This document shows, piece by piece, positions 7,248-15,820 of a stretch of 64,000 nucleotides of DNA. Within the stretch, counting starts at the first letter, position 1. Each line of letters opens with the position of its first letter. The stretch is from assembly GCF_009807035.1 (NCBI RefSeq), contig NZ_WUBI01000001.1:682001-746000 (forward strand). The letters are read 5' to 3'. The notes beneath the pieces were generated by a model. That model worked only from the letters and a program-made list of their open reading frames with translations, was not told the origin of the DNA and did no database searches. The stretch is from Paenibacillus dendrobii. GTDB lineage: Bacteria; Bacillota; Bacilli; Paenibacillales; Paenibacillaceae. The position numbers and the translations under genes were made by a program.

Positions 7248-9197
7248 TTATGGGAACGGGTGCGGAAATGGATTAAGCTGCTCAGGCGACAAGGGCTCCA
7301 GCGAATAAGACAGCTCCGCAGGGACCCTGAGCACTCTATCTAGTCCCGTCAAACGGATGAGATGCTGCCCGAACGTCATCGGCAGCATGCCAGGAATAAG
7401 TACTTTCACGCAATGCAGTCCGTTGCGACGCGTCTCCGGAGTCGTCTGGTCCACCACGATCACTTCCAGATTCAATTGGCGAAAAACATGCAGCATGGCC
7501 TTCAGATCATCGGTCAGATCGGCGTTCCACCCTCTCGGTTCAAACGCTTCGGCAAACGTTTGCATCGGACGATTATCATTAAGCAGAAAATCGAGCCGTT
7601 CCTCCGCCTGTTTCAACCCGTACAGCATGGAGTGGTCCTCCATCTGAACGACCTGGTACGGATCGAGAAGCATCCGTTCATACTGCTGACGGTTTTCCTC
7701 GAATTTCTCGCTGACTGTGAGCAGCATGCCCGCCACCTCGTGGATCGCGCTCTTTGCAGCACGGATCGGATCCGGATGGGCGCCCGCCGCGCAGATGAGG
7801 TTCACACCCCGCTCTTTCTTGTTTTTCGCAAGCGCCCACACGCTCGGTATGCCGTGCTCCATTGTCGAATTATACAAATGCACGTTATAGCCCGCCACGG
7901 CCTCTAGACGATCCGTCATCCATCGCAATTCCCGGTCCTGGACCGAACGGTGATCCAGGCGCGGCAGGGGCAGCCGCGCATACCAGGTCATGAGGAAGGA
8001 GTCGCGCTCCACCACTTCCAGCAACCCGTAGAAGATTGCTTCCTCTAGACTGCCACCCAGCGCGCAGCCATTAGACGTTTCGTAGACGAATCCGTGACCG
8101 CAGCCCGAACTGTAATAAGCCAACAGCTCCGGTACGAGAATCGGACGCTGCTGCAGGAACGAATAACCCCATACCCAATCGATCGGCCGCTCAGGATCGA
8201 ATGGCTTGAAAGGGAAGTCTGCGCGTTCATACTGTTCCTTCGTATGGACGCCTACGCTGAGAGGATCGAGCGCTTGGGCCTTCACATTGCGGAAACTGTC
8301 ATGAACGACGGATCGTTTGCCGCGGGGCGACAGACCGCAATAACGTTCCAGTCCCTCCAGGATGGCCGTCATTTCGCTGTCCGCATAGGAGTGGGTCCGG
8401 CCTGCACAAGCTTCATCTCCGCCAAACAAGGGCAAATTGATACTTGCATCGGCGAATGGGGAAACAAGGTCAACCATTTTCCCGTTTAGAAAACCGGTCC
8501 TGGCATCTAAATATTCATTAGCCAAAACATCCTTCAGCTCATCCATCGAACGGCTGCGATACGTTTCGACGGTGATTTTCGGGCTTGGTTGCAGCGCAAC
8601 ACGTGCCGTCTCTGCATCGTCTTCCGGCAATCGGCCGCAGATCGGACATAGCGGATCGGGCAGGAAGAAGTGCGATGAGCTTTTCATCGTACGCAGATTG
8701 ATCAAGTACATCCGGCTTTCAATTTCCGGCTGGCCGCCCGACAGTACCTTAACGGCTTCTGCCGCGACAACGTGCGCCACCTGCAATAATCCCGTTTGAG
8801 ACGCCCAAGTGTCCCGGGCGATCCCCCCATGCGACGCCAGCATCTGCTGTAGTTCCCATGATTCCCTGCGGTCACTTCCCGCCAACAGAAACCGGGTATC
8901 CGCGCATTGCGAGCATCCTTGCCCCTCCGGACGAACCAACGGACCGACAATCGCCTCTCCGAATGCAACAAACCCGCGCAGCCAGGGCGTTCCCGACTGT
9001 CGGAACCGTTCCTCCGCCGCAAGATGAATGGAAGGATCCCAAGCATCGTTCAACACCAGCGCCAAGTCTTCCATTGCCGTCTCTCCAGAATCCATGCTCT
9101 CCTGCCGTAACAGCCGATAGCGGTCATCGGCAGATAATAACTTGCTTACCAAATCCGCGAGTTGTCCTTCCCCAATGACCGTTACGATCGCGCTCAA
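7248..9197 (-). CDS. YcaO cyclodehydratase with N-terminal E1/ThiF-like domain (SagD type)
   Basis: Predicted ATP-dependent cyclodehydratase that converts Cys (and possibly Ser/Thr) of the precursor into azolines. Residues 1-200 are an E1-like region with a zinc tetrad formed by CSQC (95-98) and CPIC (184-187). Residues about 205-640 are the YcaO domain, with SEMTAILEGLERYCG, SNGCALGGSLEEAIFYGLLE and VERDSFLMTWY, the ATP/Mg-binding glutamates of the family. The C-terminus ends in PFPHPFP, the proline-rich tail found in active peptide-modifying YcaO enzymes. Its ATG overlaps the end of the ThiF-like gene by 4 nt, implying translational coupling. The product would act with the leader-binding partner upstream and the dehydrogenase downstream. 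Confidence 0.9.
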   Translation of the reverse strand: MSAIVTVIGEGQLADLVSKLLSADDRYRLLRQESMDSGETAMEDLALVLNDAWDPSIHLAAEERFRQSGTPWLRGFVAFGEAIVGPLVRPEGQGCSQCADTRFLLAGSDRRESWELQQMLASHGGIARDTWASQTGLLQVAHVVAAEAVKVLSGGQPEIESRMYLINLRTMKSSSHFFLPDPLCPICGRLPEDDAETARVALQPSPKITVETYRSRSMDELKDVLANEYLDARTGFLNGKMVDLVSPFADASINLPLFGGDEACAGRTHSYADSEMTAILEGLERYCGLSPRGKRSVVHDSFRNVKAQALDPLSVGVHTKEQYERADFPFKPFDPERPIDWVWGYSFLQQRPILVPELLAYYSSGCGHGFVYETSNGCALGGSLEEAIFYGLLEVVERDSFLMTWYARLPLPRLDHRSVQDRELRWMTDRLEAVAGYNVHLYNSTMEHGIPSVWALAKNKKERGVNLICAAGAHPDPIRAAKSAIHEVAGMLLTVSEKFEENRQQYERMLLDPYQVVQMEDHSMLYGLKQAEERLDFLLNDNRPMQTFAEAFEPRGWNADLTDDLKAMLHVFRQLNLEVIVVDQTTPETRRNGLHCVKVLIPGMLPMTFGQHLIRLTGLDRVLRVPAELSYSLEPLSPEQLNPFPHPFP

Positions 9198-11155
9198 AGC
9201 GTCTCCTCCTCTCGCAGCGACACGCCAAACACGCCTGCCAGTTCTTCTTGCATAAACGGTTCTAACGACAAGTCAACGACCGTGATCCGCTTACGATTCA
9301 ATTTTAGAATCTGCCGGACGGATTGCAGCGTTAAGCTGTATTCTGACTGATCGAAGCTTGGAATCGTCAGGTTCTGCGGCAAAGCATCTTCCACTCTGAC
9401 CGAAGAGCGCTCCAGGATTTGGTCTTGGATGTCCAACACATCGTTTTGAGTCCTCATCAGTGCCTGGCAAAGGGCTTCTCGCAGCGCCATCGTGCGGTTG
9501 AATCCGACCCCGCCGTACCAGTACCCGTTCGTACCGACCCAGACGACCGGAAAACCCGCTGCTTCTTCTTGCCCCAGACCGATGATCGGGGCGTCCCGCA
9601 TCGTAGTCAATGTGCGCAAGCAATAGCGACAAATGTCATCCTCAACCTTGCTTAACTTGACTGGATAAACGGAGGGCAGGCTGGATTCGGAACGACTTTT
9701 CAGCTCCTCGAACAGACATTTCCGCAGTCCGCGGAAGACCGCTTCCGCTACGGTCTCTCCTGCTCCGATCCCTACATATTCATATGACTGCGACTCGATC
9801 GGACTTGCGGTATCCGGCTGCGCAGGTCTAGCCTCCTTCAGAACTCCGGCCAGTCGCGACACGTAAGCCTCGATGCCGGCCAAGCCCGCTTCCTTTCTGG
9901 CTTCATGGTGTGTCATCCCCGAACAGACGATCTGTGGCAGCAGCTCGGCGGGACCTTCCGACAGCGGGTCGACTGCCTGCACTCGACACTGCGAGAGCGG
10001 AAGCTGCTTCAAGTCCCCTTCCTCCCAACGGTGGAAAATACCGGTCTCCGCCGAGGTCAAATGATTGAAATAGGAGAGGAGACGATCTGCTTCTAGCCGT
10101 TCCGTATGCTGATCAATTGGAAGGGCGAATGGATCCGTAGGCTCGGCCGGACGAAGACCCCTGACCAGCGGATGGGGAAGTAACGAATGCCACTCACCTT
10201 CTAATGTCTCCGGATTCAGCAGGAACAGCTTTCCGTTCAATTCCGAAGCCGTCGTCCCCGAAACGTTCTTAAGCCATTCGAATACGACGACATTCGCGAG
10301 CATGGCTTCCGACGTAGTGGAGACGGCGGTCGGCCGATCCGCATCGCCAAGTGCGGTTCGGTGAATTCTGCGCCAAGCGGATTCGAAGCAGACGTCCGAA
10401 TCCGGGTGCACCAACGGCCCTGCTATGCCCATCTGCGGTAAATAGATGGCTGGCAGCAGCAGCTTCTTCGCGTCCCTGCAGGCCGCATGAAGCGCTCGCA
10501 GCTCTCCGGGATCGTCATCCTGAGCGACGTAGAGAACGGAATCCACCAGCCGCACGACCTCTGGCCAATCGGGGAGGCCGTCATTCGACGGAAAGACCTC
10601 CTCGACCTCGATTTCGAGGTCCGATAGACGCGCGGTCGCCGTCAGCTCGGAGATCCGCTGGCGATCCGTGGTCGTCCGATTAGTAATCAGCATGCGAAAC
10701 CGGGGCAATCCAGATTCCAACAAAGCCGCAACGAGCGAGACAAATATTGGACCGGAACCGACCGCGATTGGATTAGCCTGGCGATAGGTCTGAAAGCGGT
10801 GCGCGCCCGAACCGCCAAAGCTGTCCAGAAATTCGATCTGTGCGGCATATTTCCGTTCAATCGCTTCCGGAAGGCTGTGCGGGCGGTCTTGGCTGGCATC
10901 TCGGGCAAAGCCGTTGCTCAGCAGTACCTCCGCGATTTCATAAACCCGCACCCTGTGCGGTTCCGGCAGCCCGTCCGTCAGATCCGCCATGGAATAATCC
11001 CCATTCCACATGGGCATCAATTTTTCGATCCACAGATCGACCATATCGCCTTCCATTCGGAACGAACCCGTATTGTTGCGAAAATAGACGCCTCCATTTG
11101 AATCGGGGAGAAAGAACGTATCCCCTTTCACTTTTAGACGCATAGTAGGGTTCAA
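9194..11155 (-). CDS. Thiazole-containing bacteriocin maturation protein (ocin-ThiF-like)
   Basis: 653 aa, matching in length and context the family named putative thiazole-containing bacteriocin maturation protein of Bacillus heterocycloanthracin loci. Residues 1-90 look like a PqqD-type leader-recognition winged helix (VYFRNNTGSFRMEG, then DGLPEPHRVRVYEIAEVLL). The remainder has E1-like and YcaO-like stretches (SESSLPSVYPVKLS, GGVGFNRTMALREALCQAL), probably a catalytically silent scaffold that delivers precursor to the YcaO enzyme; this is inference from the family. The start is TTG 11155 with AAGGAGG 9 nt upstream; ATG 11143 would sit too far from it. It is separated from the precursor gene by a hairpin at 11320-11349 and overlaps the YcaO gene by 4 nt. 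Confidence 0.85.
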   Translation of the reverse strand: MNPTMRLKVKGDTFFLPDSNGGVYFRNNTGSFRMEGDMVDLWIEKLMPMWNGDYSMADLTDGLPEPHRVRVYEIAEVLLSNGFARDASQDRPHSLPEAIERKYAAQIEFLDSFGGSGAHRFQTYRQANPIAVGSGPIFVSLVAALLESGLPRFRMLITNRTTTDRQRISELTATARLSDLEIEVEEVFPSNDGLPDWPEVVRLVDSVLYVAQDDDPGELRALHAACRDAKKLLLPAIYLPQMGIAGPLVHPDSDVCFESAWRRIHRTALGDADRPTAVSTTSEAMLANVVVFEWLKNVSGTTASELNGKLFLLNPETLEGEWHSLLPHPLVRGLRPAEPTDPFALPIDQHTERLEADRLLSYFNHLTSAETGIFHRWEEGDLKQLPLSQCRVQAVDPLSEGPAELLPQIVCSGMTHHEARKEAGLAGIEAYVSRLAGVLKEARPAQPDTASPIESQSYEYVGIGAGETVAEAVFRGLRKCLFEELKSRSESSLPSVYPVKLSKVEDDICRYCLRTLTTMRDAPIIGLGQEEAAGFPVVWVGTNGYWYGGVGFNRTMALREALCQALMRTQNDVLDIQDQILERSSVRVEDALPQNLTIPSFDQSEYSLTLQSVRQILKLNRKRITVVDLSLEPFMQEELAGVFGVSLREEETL

Positions 11156-11319
11156 GTTTTTATTCCTCCTTAAGGTTTTGCCGGAGGCAAAACCGATTCG
11201 TAAGTATAAACTACGTTTTTTCTCGAAAAAAACCGCATTGTACGCAGACCTTCGGTTTCCCTCATTTTTAAGTTATGTAGAGTGTTTTGTCCGTCATACC
11301 TAAAACCAAAAAAGGAACA

Positions 11320-11349
11320 GCCCCTGCAAGATGAGACATCTGCAGGGGC
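11320..11349 (-). terminator. Attenuator-like terminator between precursor and enzyme genes
   Basis: Stem GCCCCTGCA/TGCAGGGGC, extendable inward. On the minus strand it is followed by six T (11308-11313). It lies 38 nt past the precursor stop and 165 nt before the maturation gene start, so it could let precursor mRNA exceed enzyme mRNA, as is common in RiPP operons. Confidence 0.7.
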
Positions 11350-11387
11350 ATACCGTTTTGCGGATCGCCAAGCGTGCTTTTCGGTAC

Positions 11388-11639
11388 TCAACGGCAGCGA
11401 GCGCAGCTTCCACAACGTGCGCAGCTACTGCAGCGGGCGCAGTTGAAGCAGCTACTGCAGCGGAAGCAGCTGCTGCATGAACAAAACCCGCCGCAAAAGC
11501 CGGCGCAAAAAAAGCAAATACCAACACATAAACGGGGATCCCCCGGACCGTTCTGATTCTGCCCCGACGTAGGCGTAATCCCCGTCGAATTGAACTGACC
11601 GACATTCAAGTTTTGCAGATCCTTCTGGAAATCGTTCAT
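11388..11639 (-). CDS. Heterocycloanthracin/sonorensin-type RiPP precursor peptide
   Basis: An 83-aa ribosomal peptide, the substrate of the three enzymes encoded downstream. The leader is residues 1 to about 33, opening MNDFQKDLQNLNVGQF, matching the leader style of the heterocycloanthracin/sonorensin family. The core (about residues 34-83) holds 15 cysteines at 38, 42, 45, 49, 53 and then 55, 58, 61 through 82, that is, one Cys every third residue for ten repeats (CSS, CFR, CFN, CAR, CGS units). Cys-to-thiazole conversion is expected. A well-placed GGAGGG ribosome binding site precedes the ATG. No obvious peptidase or dedicated exporter lies next to it, so leader removal and export must come from elsewhere. 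Other core residues (Ser, Arg, Phe) may also matter. Confidence 0.9.
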   Translation of the reverse strand: MNDFQKDLQNLNVGQFNSTGITPTSGQNQNGPGDPRLCVGICFFCAGFCGGFCSCSSCFRCSSCFNCARCSSCARCGSCARCR

Positions 11640-12148
11640 TTTATACCCTCCGTATCATTCGTTTCCCTGTGGGACAATCGTTATACGAGAATGTTTAGAT
11701 CTGGATATGTTCGGCTTACAAGCCCATCCGCCCTTCTCGACTAGATAATTTATGAATTTGGATCCACTAGTGTTCCTATGACATGTGCCTACCTAATAAA
11801 AAGAATCCCGCAGACTGCTTCTGGCAGCCGGGGTGAACGTAACCGACCGTGGGACTTGATCCGGAGGGCTTTAGAGTTCCACCTCTACTTGTCATGACCA
11901 TAATTGAGACTATTGGTGACACCAGTAGATCTCGGTTTATCACCCGAAGGAATGACCAGTATCGTATTCATGTCGTCCCCCACTGACACCGCCATATAAA
12001 ATAAAAAAAGCCCGGAGAATCAGGCTTTAGTGCTTTTCTTAATGGTATTATATTGGGGTCATTAGACAGGTGTCACACCAAGAGAGCTAAAAATGCCTTC
12101 AACTGGAATGACGTTTCGTATTATCAGAGCACACAAAGTCACCGTAGA
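11640..12148. other. Upstream region of the RiPP precursor plus remnant DNA
   Basis: The left part should contain the precursor promoter. Further right, a 28-codon minus-strand frame (11885-11971, MNTILVIPSGDKP...) has a GGGGGA site but no recognisable homology; it may be leftover of a mobile element, since it abuts the MITE-like repeat copy at 11981-12066. No other gene is apparent. Confidence 0.4.
11981..12066. repeat. MITE-like element, second diverged copy
   Basis: Shares the central segment with 1763-1856: ATAAAATAAAAAAAGCCC, GAGAATCAGGCT, then TGCTTTTCTTAATGG, ending GTCATTAGAC. The right terminal repeat is recognisable and the left is degenerate (CACTGACACC). The internal hairpin again resembles a minus-strand terminator. 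Confidence 0.55.
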
Positions 12149-12259
12149 TCAGCGGACTGATACATATTCTCCACTTTCAACAACTAAGTGTTGATACCCA
12201 TTTGAATCAAGCGTTCGCTCGTATTCGTCCCGATCATCCTCGAAATAGCTGCGCTGCAT
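12149..12259 (-). CDS. Orphan 36-codon frame, probable remnant
   Basis: Reads MQRSYFEDDRDEYERTL then NGYQHLVVESGEYVSVR. The acidic, well-ordered sequence looks like the C-terminus of a real protein, but I cannot name the family, there is no good ribosome binding site, and a stop lies six codons upstream. It sits 15 nt after the ABC-like gene. It could be a decayed gene end or a short protein. Confidence 0.2.
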   Translation of the reverse strand: MQRSYFEDDRDEYERTLDSNGYQHLVVESGEYVSVR

Positions 12260-12274
12260 CAATATTTTGATAGC

Positions 12275-12772
12275 CTAAATATCGGCCTCGCAATCTTGCG
12301 AATCCAAAAAGCAAATACGGTCACTGCGTTCCATGAGCTGCGCATATTCTGGATGTATTGATCGTTGATAATATACGTCCGAGTGGAAGTAGGGCTCCTC
12401 CAATACAAGTATAGGCTGATGGGCAAAAAAGACTCGAAGCAAGGTCACATACATTCTTTTTGAGGAGCTTAGATCCTTGATTTTCACCTTCCGTTCTTCT
12501 TTTATAGCAAAATAATCCATTAAAAAAGTGACACGCTCATTTCTTTCCGTTACTTGGATTAGAAACGTGATGAGCTCTTCCACCGTTAAACGCATATACT
12601 CGCTTTGCCCAGCTCGGAATATATAATATTGGGATTGATTCACTAATTGATTCATTAAAAGCTGCTTTCGCTTCAAGTCCGTTATAATGCCAATTGATGG
12701 GTTCGATGTCATATTTAATTCGATTTTCGGTACAAATAATTCCCCATCATCAAACATTGGTTGAAATTGCAT
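12275..12772 (-). CDS. ABC-ATPase-like protein resembling the N-terminal domain of LytTR regulators
   Basis: 165 aa from ATG 12772, which has AGGAGGA 4 nt upstream; an earlier ATG at 12814 lacks one. IGIITDLKRKQLLMNQL occupies the Walker A position but lacks the GxxGxGKS residues. LSSSKRMYVTLLRVFF resembles the signature/Q-loop side, and ILVLEEPYF is a Walker B with a catalytic-type glutamate. This is the pattern of the degenerate ABC module that precedes a LytTR DNA-binding domain in some Firmicute regulators. Here no LytTR domain follows: the protein stops after DSQDCEADI. It may be a truncated regulator or a stand-alone subunit. The link to the adjacent RiPP locus or the MFS gene is unproven. 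Confidence 0.5.
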   Translation of the reverse strand: MQFQPMFDDGELFVPKIELNMTSNPSIGIITDLKRKQLLMNQLVNQSQYYIFRAGQSEYMRLTVEELITFLIQVTERNERVTFLMDYFAIKEERKVKIKDLSSSKRMYVTLLRVFFAHQPILVLEEPYFHSDVYYQRSIHPEYAQLMERSDRICFLDSQDCEADI

Positions 12773-13016
12773 GCCGTCCTCCTGGTCTGTGATGCTATTG
12801 GATAGATATAACAATTATAATGTTCGGATACTTTTTTGTCAGTTTCTATTGAGAAATATAACGGCATGTTTTCTCTACGCCATATCAGTATATATTTTGA
12901 CCATCGTAAGATAGCCACAGGATGAGACTGTTTTACATCCGAATAGGAATATTCAAATAAAGGTCAAAATATTGTCATAATAATAATTCATAGGGGGACT
13001 GAGGGGGGGACTGAAG

Positions 13017-14267
13017 TTGAACACAATTGCCAAGCAACATCGTTTTACCAATCGCTACACTGTATTAATCAGCTTTACCATACTTGCAGGAATCAGCCAA
13101 ATGCTCTGGCTTAATTTTGCTCCCTTAATTACGACGCTGGAAACCACTTATCATGTGACGGAATCGGATATCAACTGGCTGCTGATTGTTTTTCCGCTCA
13201 TTTATGTGCTTCTTTCCATCCATGCCGGAATTATCATTGACCGCAAGGGCTATCGGTTCGGGATCGGAATCGGCGGCTTACTTATGGCTATATTCGCCTG
13301 TGTTCGGATTATGGATTACAGTTTTATGTGGCTGCTGATTGGGCAGATTGGGATTGCTATTGGACAGCCGTATGTGATAAACGGGATTTCCAAGCTGGTG
13401 GTCGATTGGTTCGGTCAAAAGCAGCAGGCAATGGCGACCGGAGTGGGAACCGTTGGCATGTTCGCAGGCATGGCATTAGCGCTTGCAGGTACACCGATGC
13501 TTGTAGATGCGATAAGACTTCAAATGACAATGGTCATTTTTGCGGGGATCACGATTGTGTCGGCAGTGTTCTTTGCGCTTGTAGCTTATCCAAATCTGCA
13601 AAATAAGCTGAATGAACAGATGACGAGTGAATCCGGCGGTATCAGCTGGCGAGATTATATTCCGCTGCTGCGCAATCGGCAGCTCCTCTTGATCTCGATC
13701 ATTGCGCTACTCGCACTCGGCTTCTTTAACGGCCTGACCTCATGGCTTGAGCCGATTCTAAGGCCTAACGGCATTAATGCCGAAGGAGCAGGCTTGATCG
13801 GGGGTGTGCTGATCATAGGAGGTATCGTTGGTGCGAGCATCATTCCAGGTATATCCGATAAACTTGGTACGATGAAGCCTTTCCTTTGGATTAGCTGCCT
13901 GATCTCCATTGTGCTTGTCTATTTGATATGTACTATGGATCAATATATGCTTCTGCTCATTTTGGGCGCTGTACTCGGATTTATCTTCCTTCCCGGTTAC
14001 GCTTTGCTGCTGTCGCATACGGAACGTCTGGCCGGTGAGCAGCATGCCGGAGAGGCGACGGGATTGATTATGCTGACCGGCAACCTGGGAGGCGTGCTAG
14101 TCATACTGGCTATGCAGCTAGTAAAAGGGGACAGTGATTCGTGGATCAACTCGGTCTATTTGATGCTGGGACTGCTTGTGTTGTGCGTGATTCTGGCACT
14201 TAACATCAAAGAGGGACGTTCCACTCCACTGAAAATCGATCCTAAGGGCGATACCCATTCGCAATAA
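13017..14267 (+). CDS. MFS transporter (CynX/NimT-like)
   Basis: A 416-aa polytopic membrane protein with about 12 hydrophobic segments, belonging to the major facilitator superfamily. Between helices 2 and 3 it has the family loop as GIIIDRKGYRFGIG (about residues 78-91), corresponding to GxxxDRxGRR. Overall it resembles the CynX/NimT-like and permease YdhC-type MFS exporters of Firmicutes. The substrate cannot be inferred. TTG 13017 is the likely start, behind an unusual repeated GGGGGGACTGAAG ribosome binding region. It is convergent with the DUF2269 gene; the hairpin at 14279-14323 lies between them. Confidence 0.85.
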   Translation: MNTIAKQHRFTNRYTVLISFTILAGISQMLWLNFAPLITTLETTYHVTESDINWLLIVFPLIYVLLSIHAGIIIDRKGYRFGIGIGGLLMAIFACVRIMDYSFMWLLIGQIGIAIGQPYVINGISKLVVDWFGQKQQAMATGVGTVGMFAGMALALAGTPMLVDAIRLQMTMVIFAGITIVSAVFFALVAYPNLQNKLNEQMTSESGGISWRDYIPLLRNRQLLLISIIALLALGFFNGLTSWLEPILRPNGINAEGAGLIGGVLIIGGIVGASIIPGISDKLGTMKPFLWISCLISIVLVYLICTMDQYMLLLILGAVLGFIFLPGYALLLSHTERLAGEQHAGEATGLIMLTGNLGGVLVILAMQLVKGDSDSWINSVYLMLGLLVLCVILALNIKEGRSTPLKIDPKGDTHSQ

Positions 14268-14278
14268 CTTTAATGAAA

Positions 14279-14323
14279 AAGCAGCAGCTCGGTGCTTCTT
14301 GATGAAGCGCTGCTCTGCTGCTT
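14279..14323. terminator. Hairpin terminator after the MFS gene
   Basis: AAGCAGCAG (14279-14287) pairs with CTGCTGCTT (14315-14323) around a partly paired loop, flanked by an A-tract at the left. It lies 12 nt past the MFS stop codon, in a convergent gap with 14385-14843. Confidence 0.5.
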
Positions 14324-14384
14324 GAACTTATTACTGTTCAGGTAAGGCTCGAGCGAAAGTGCACGAAATTAAGATCTAATTTCT

Positions 14385-14843
14385 TTAAAATGGCTTAACG
14401 ACCATAAGCACCAATATGGCAATCATCAGCAGCTGTGTTGCCGTCTCAATGGGTACGATCTTTTTTATCAGATGTCTGAACTCGGCGGGTATTCCATTAT
14501 CCTGGTCTGGACTCTCAGATATAATCTTGATGATCTTTTTCATACGCGGCTCGATCCATCCGTCGATCATGACAACCATAAGCAGCGATAAAAGGATGGA
14601 TATATTGAGCCACATTTGGGATAACCCCATCTTGGTTATGATCATCAGCCAAACCCCGGTTAAAATAAGTACAACTCCGCCAATTTTAGGCATGATGGCA
14701 AGCTTGGTCGTCATTCCAAATGCAAAGTTCAATTGGCCGACGGTTCTTGCTGATCTGCGAATGATGGGCATCACGAAAGCGGGGCCAATGATGGCGATCG
14801 AAGCCAGGATATGCAAAACAAGCAGTAATCCGAATAAACCCAT
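14385..14843 (-). CDS. DUF2269 family integral membrane protein
   Basis: 152 aa with four predicted membrane segments (about residues 3-25, 50-68, 76-92 and 130-149), starting MGLFGLLLVLHILASIAIIG. The pattern, with a conserved His in the first helix and RRSARTV after it, matches DUF2269-type predicted membrane proteins of unknown function. A GGGAGGG ribosome binding site precedes the ATG. It lies 14 nt after the NAD(P)-binding protein gene on the same strand, so the two form an operon presumably governed by the HxlR operator at 15684-15699. Confidence 0.75.
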   Translation of the reverse strand: MGLFGLLLVLHILASIAIIGPAFVMPIIRRSARTVGQLNFAFGMTTKLAIMPKIGGVVLILTGVWLMIITKMGLSQMWLNISILLSLLMVVMIDGWIEPRMKKIIKIISESPDQDNGIPAEFRHLIKKIVPIETATQLLMIAILVLMVVKPF

Positions 14844-14857
14844 GATCCCTCTCCTTC

Positions 14858-15586
14858 TCAGCGCACCGTAATATGGCTTTGATAGGCTAGACCAACCCTT
14901 TTTCTTTTAAATGCTCCTCCGAGCGCAAGATGGTTAAGCATACACATGGCGACATCCTCATAAGTAATATTCAGCTCTGAAAGTCGGCTGAACAAGTGAC
15001 CGGCTATTTCTGCCTCGGAATATTTCTTGATCGTCTCCGAAATTGGAACGGGCAAAATTTCCGTTGTTACATGCAGGTGAACCGGATCCGGATGCTCTCT
15101 CGAATCCATCATGGTTCCCGGACACATCATGGACCAATCGAGCCCAGTCTGTTGCAGCCTTTCGTAATTGCGGTTGTGATTTATATACTCAGGTGGGAAG
15201 CCCGGTAAATTGTTGCCGATAAGATCGGTATACGGAATATTTAACAGGCCGGCTCCTCCCATCATCCATACCCGCCCAGCGAAACTGGACTGCAGTTCAC
15301 ATTGGCGTATGATGTTTTCGTTGATACGAACAAATTCTTCTCCCTGGCCCGCATGGCCGGCTGCAATAATAGCGGCGTCTTGATGCGCGAGTGCCTCACC
15401 AACGCTCACCGGGTCCATCATATCGTCCACGATCACCTTCACATGCTTTGCGGAATGCTCACCTAGTTGCTCCTTAAGCTTCTCAGCATTTCGCACAAAT
15501 GCGGTCATTTCATGCCCCATGCTAATTCCTTGTACCAAAACTCTTTTCCCTGTATTCCCCGTCGCCCCAAAAACAATAATTTTCAT
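14858..15586 (-). CDS. NAD(P)H-binding atypical SDR (NmrA-like) oxidoreductase
   Basis: 242 aa with a Rossmann fold opening MKIIVFGATGNTGKRVLVQG, whose GATGNTG is the NAD(P)-binding glycine motif of atypical SDRs. It is related to NmrA/biliverdin reductase-like proteins that bind the dinucleotide and often sense redox or reduce quinones or flavins. The usual catalytic YxxxK is not clear. It is the first gene of a two-gene operon with the DUF2269 membrane protein. About 98 bp upstream is a palindrome shared with the promoter of the HxlR regulator, so it is the probable HxlR-controlled target, likely induced by an electrophile or oxidant. Confidence 0.85.
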   Translation of the reverse strand: MKIIVFGATGNTGKRVLVQGISMGHEMTAFVRNAEKLKEQLGEHSAKHVKVIVDDMMDPVSVGEALAHQDAAIIAAGHAGQGEEFVRINENIIRQCELQSSFAGRVWMMGGAGLLNIPYTDLIGNNLPGFPPEYINHNRNYERLQQTGLDWSMMCPGTMMDSREHPDPVHLHVTTEILPVPISETIKKYSEAEIAGHLFSRLSELNITYEDVAMCMLNHLALGGAFKRKRVGLAYQSHITVR

Positions 15587-15683
15587 TGTTCTTTCCTCCT
15601 CTTGATTTAAAACCCAGTATTTGGTTAGCTCAAGCTTAGCATCGCTACAAAAGGATGTTAAGAACGCACTTTAAAGTAGGGTA

Positions 15684-15699
15684 CTTACTTAAAAGTAAG
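15684..15699. promoter_or_regulatory. Putative HxlR operator upstream of the NAD(P)-binding gene
   Basis: CTTACTT-AA-AAGTAAG, an inverted repeat with exact 7-bp arms, 98 bp before the start at 15586. Nearly the same sequence occurs at 16168-16183 directly before the HxlR gene, which is what an autoregulating repressor with a neighbouring target would show. Confidence 0.65.
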
Positions 15700-15744
15700 C
15701 AATCAAACCCGATCATACAGATCAGGAGTGCGACTATAGGTAAA

Positions 15745-15777
15745 CAAAAGCTGCCCGGAATCCCGTGGCAGCTTTTG
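15745..15777. terminator. Terminator after the HxlR gene
   Basis: CAAAAGCTGCC pairs exactly with GGCAGCTTTTG around an 11-nt loop, with T-rich sequence on both sides. It is 43 nt past the HxlR stop and isolates that gene from the operon it regulates. Confidence 0.7.
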
Positions 15778-15820
15778 TTTTGAGTTGATTGAATTCGTGT
15801 TCAAGTTCATTGAACCCGCT

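Noticed and set aside
11170..11415. An 81-codon minus-strand frame overlapping the end of the RiPP precursor
   Set aside because: It overlaps the precursor's Cys-rich core in another frame and spans the terminator; no site and no homology.
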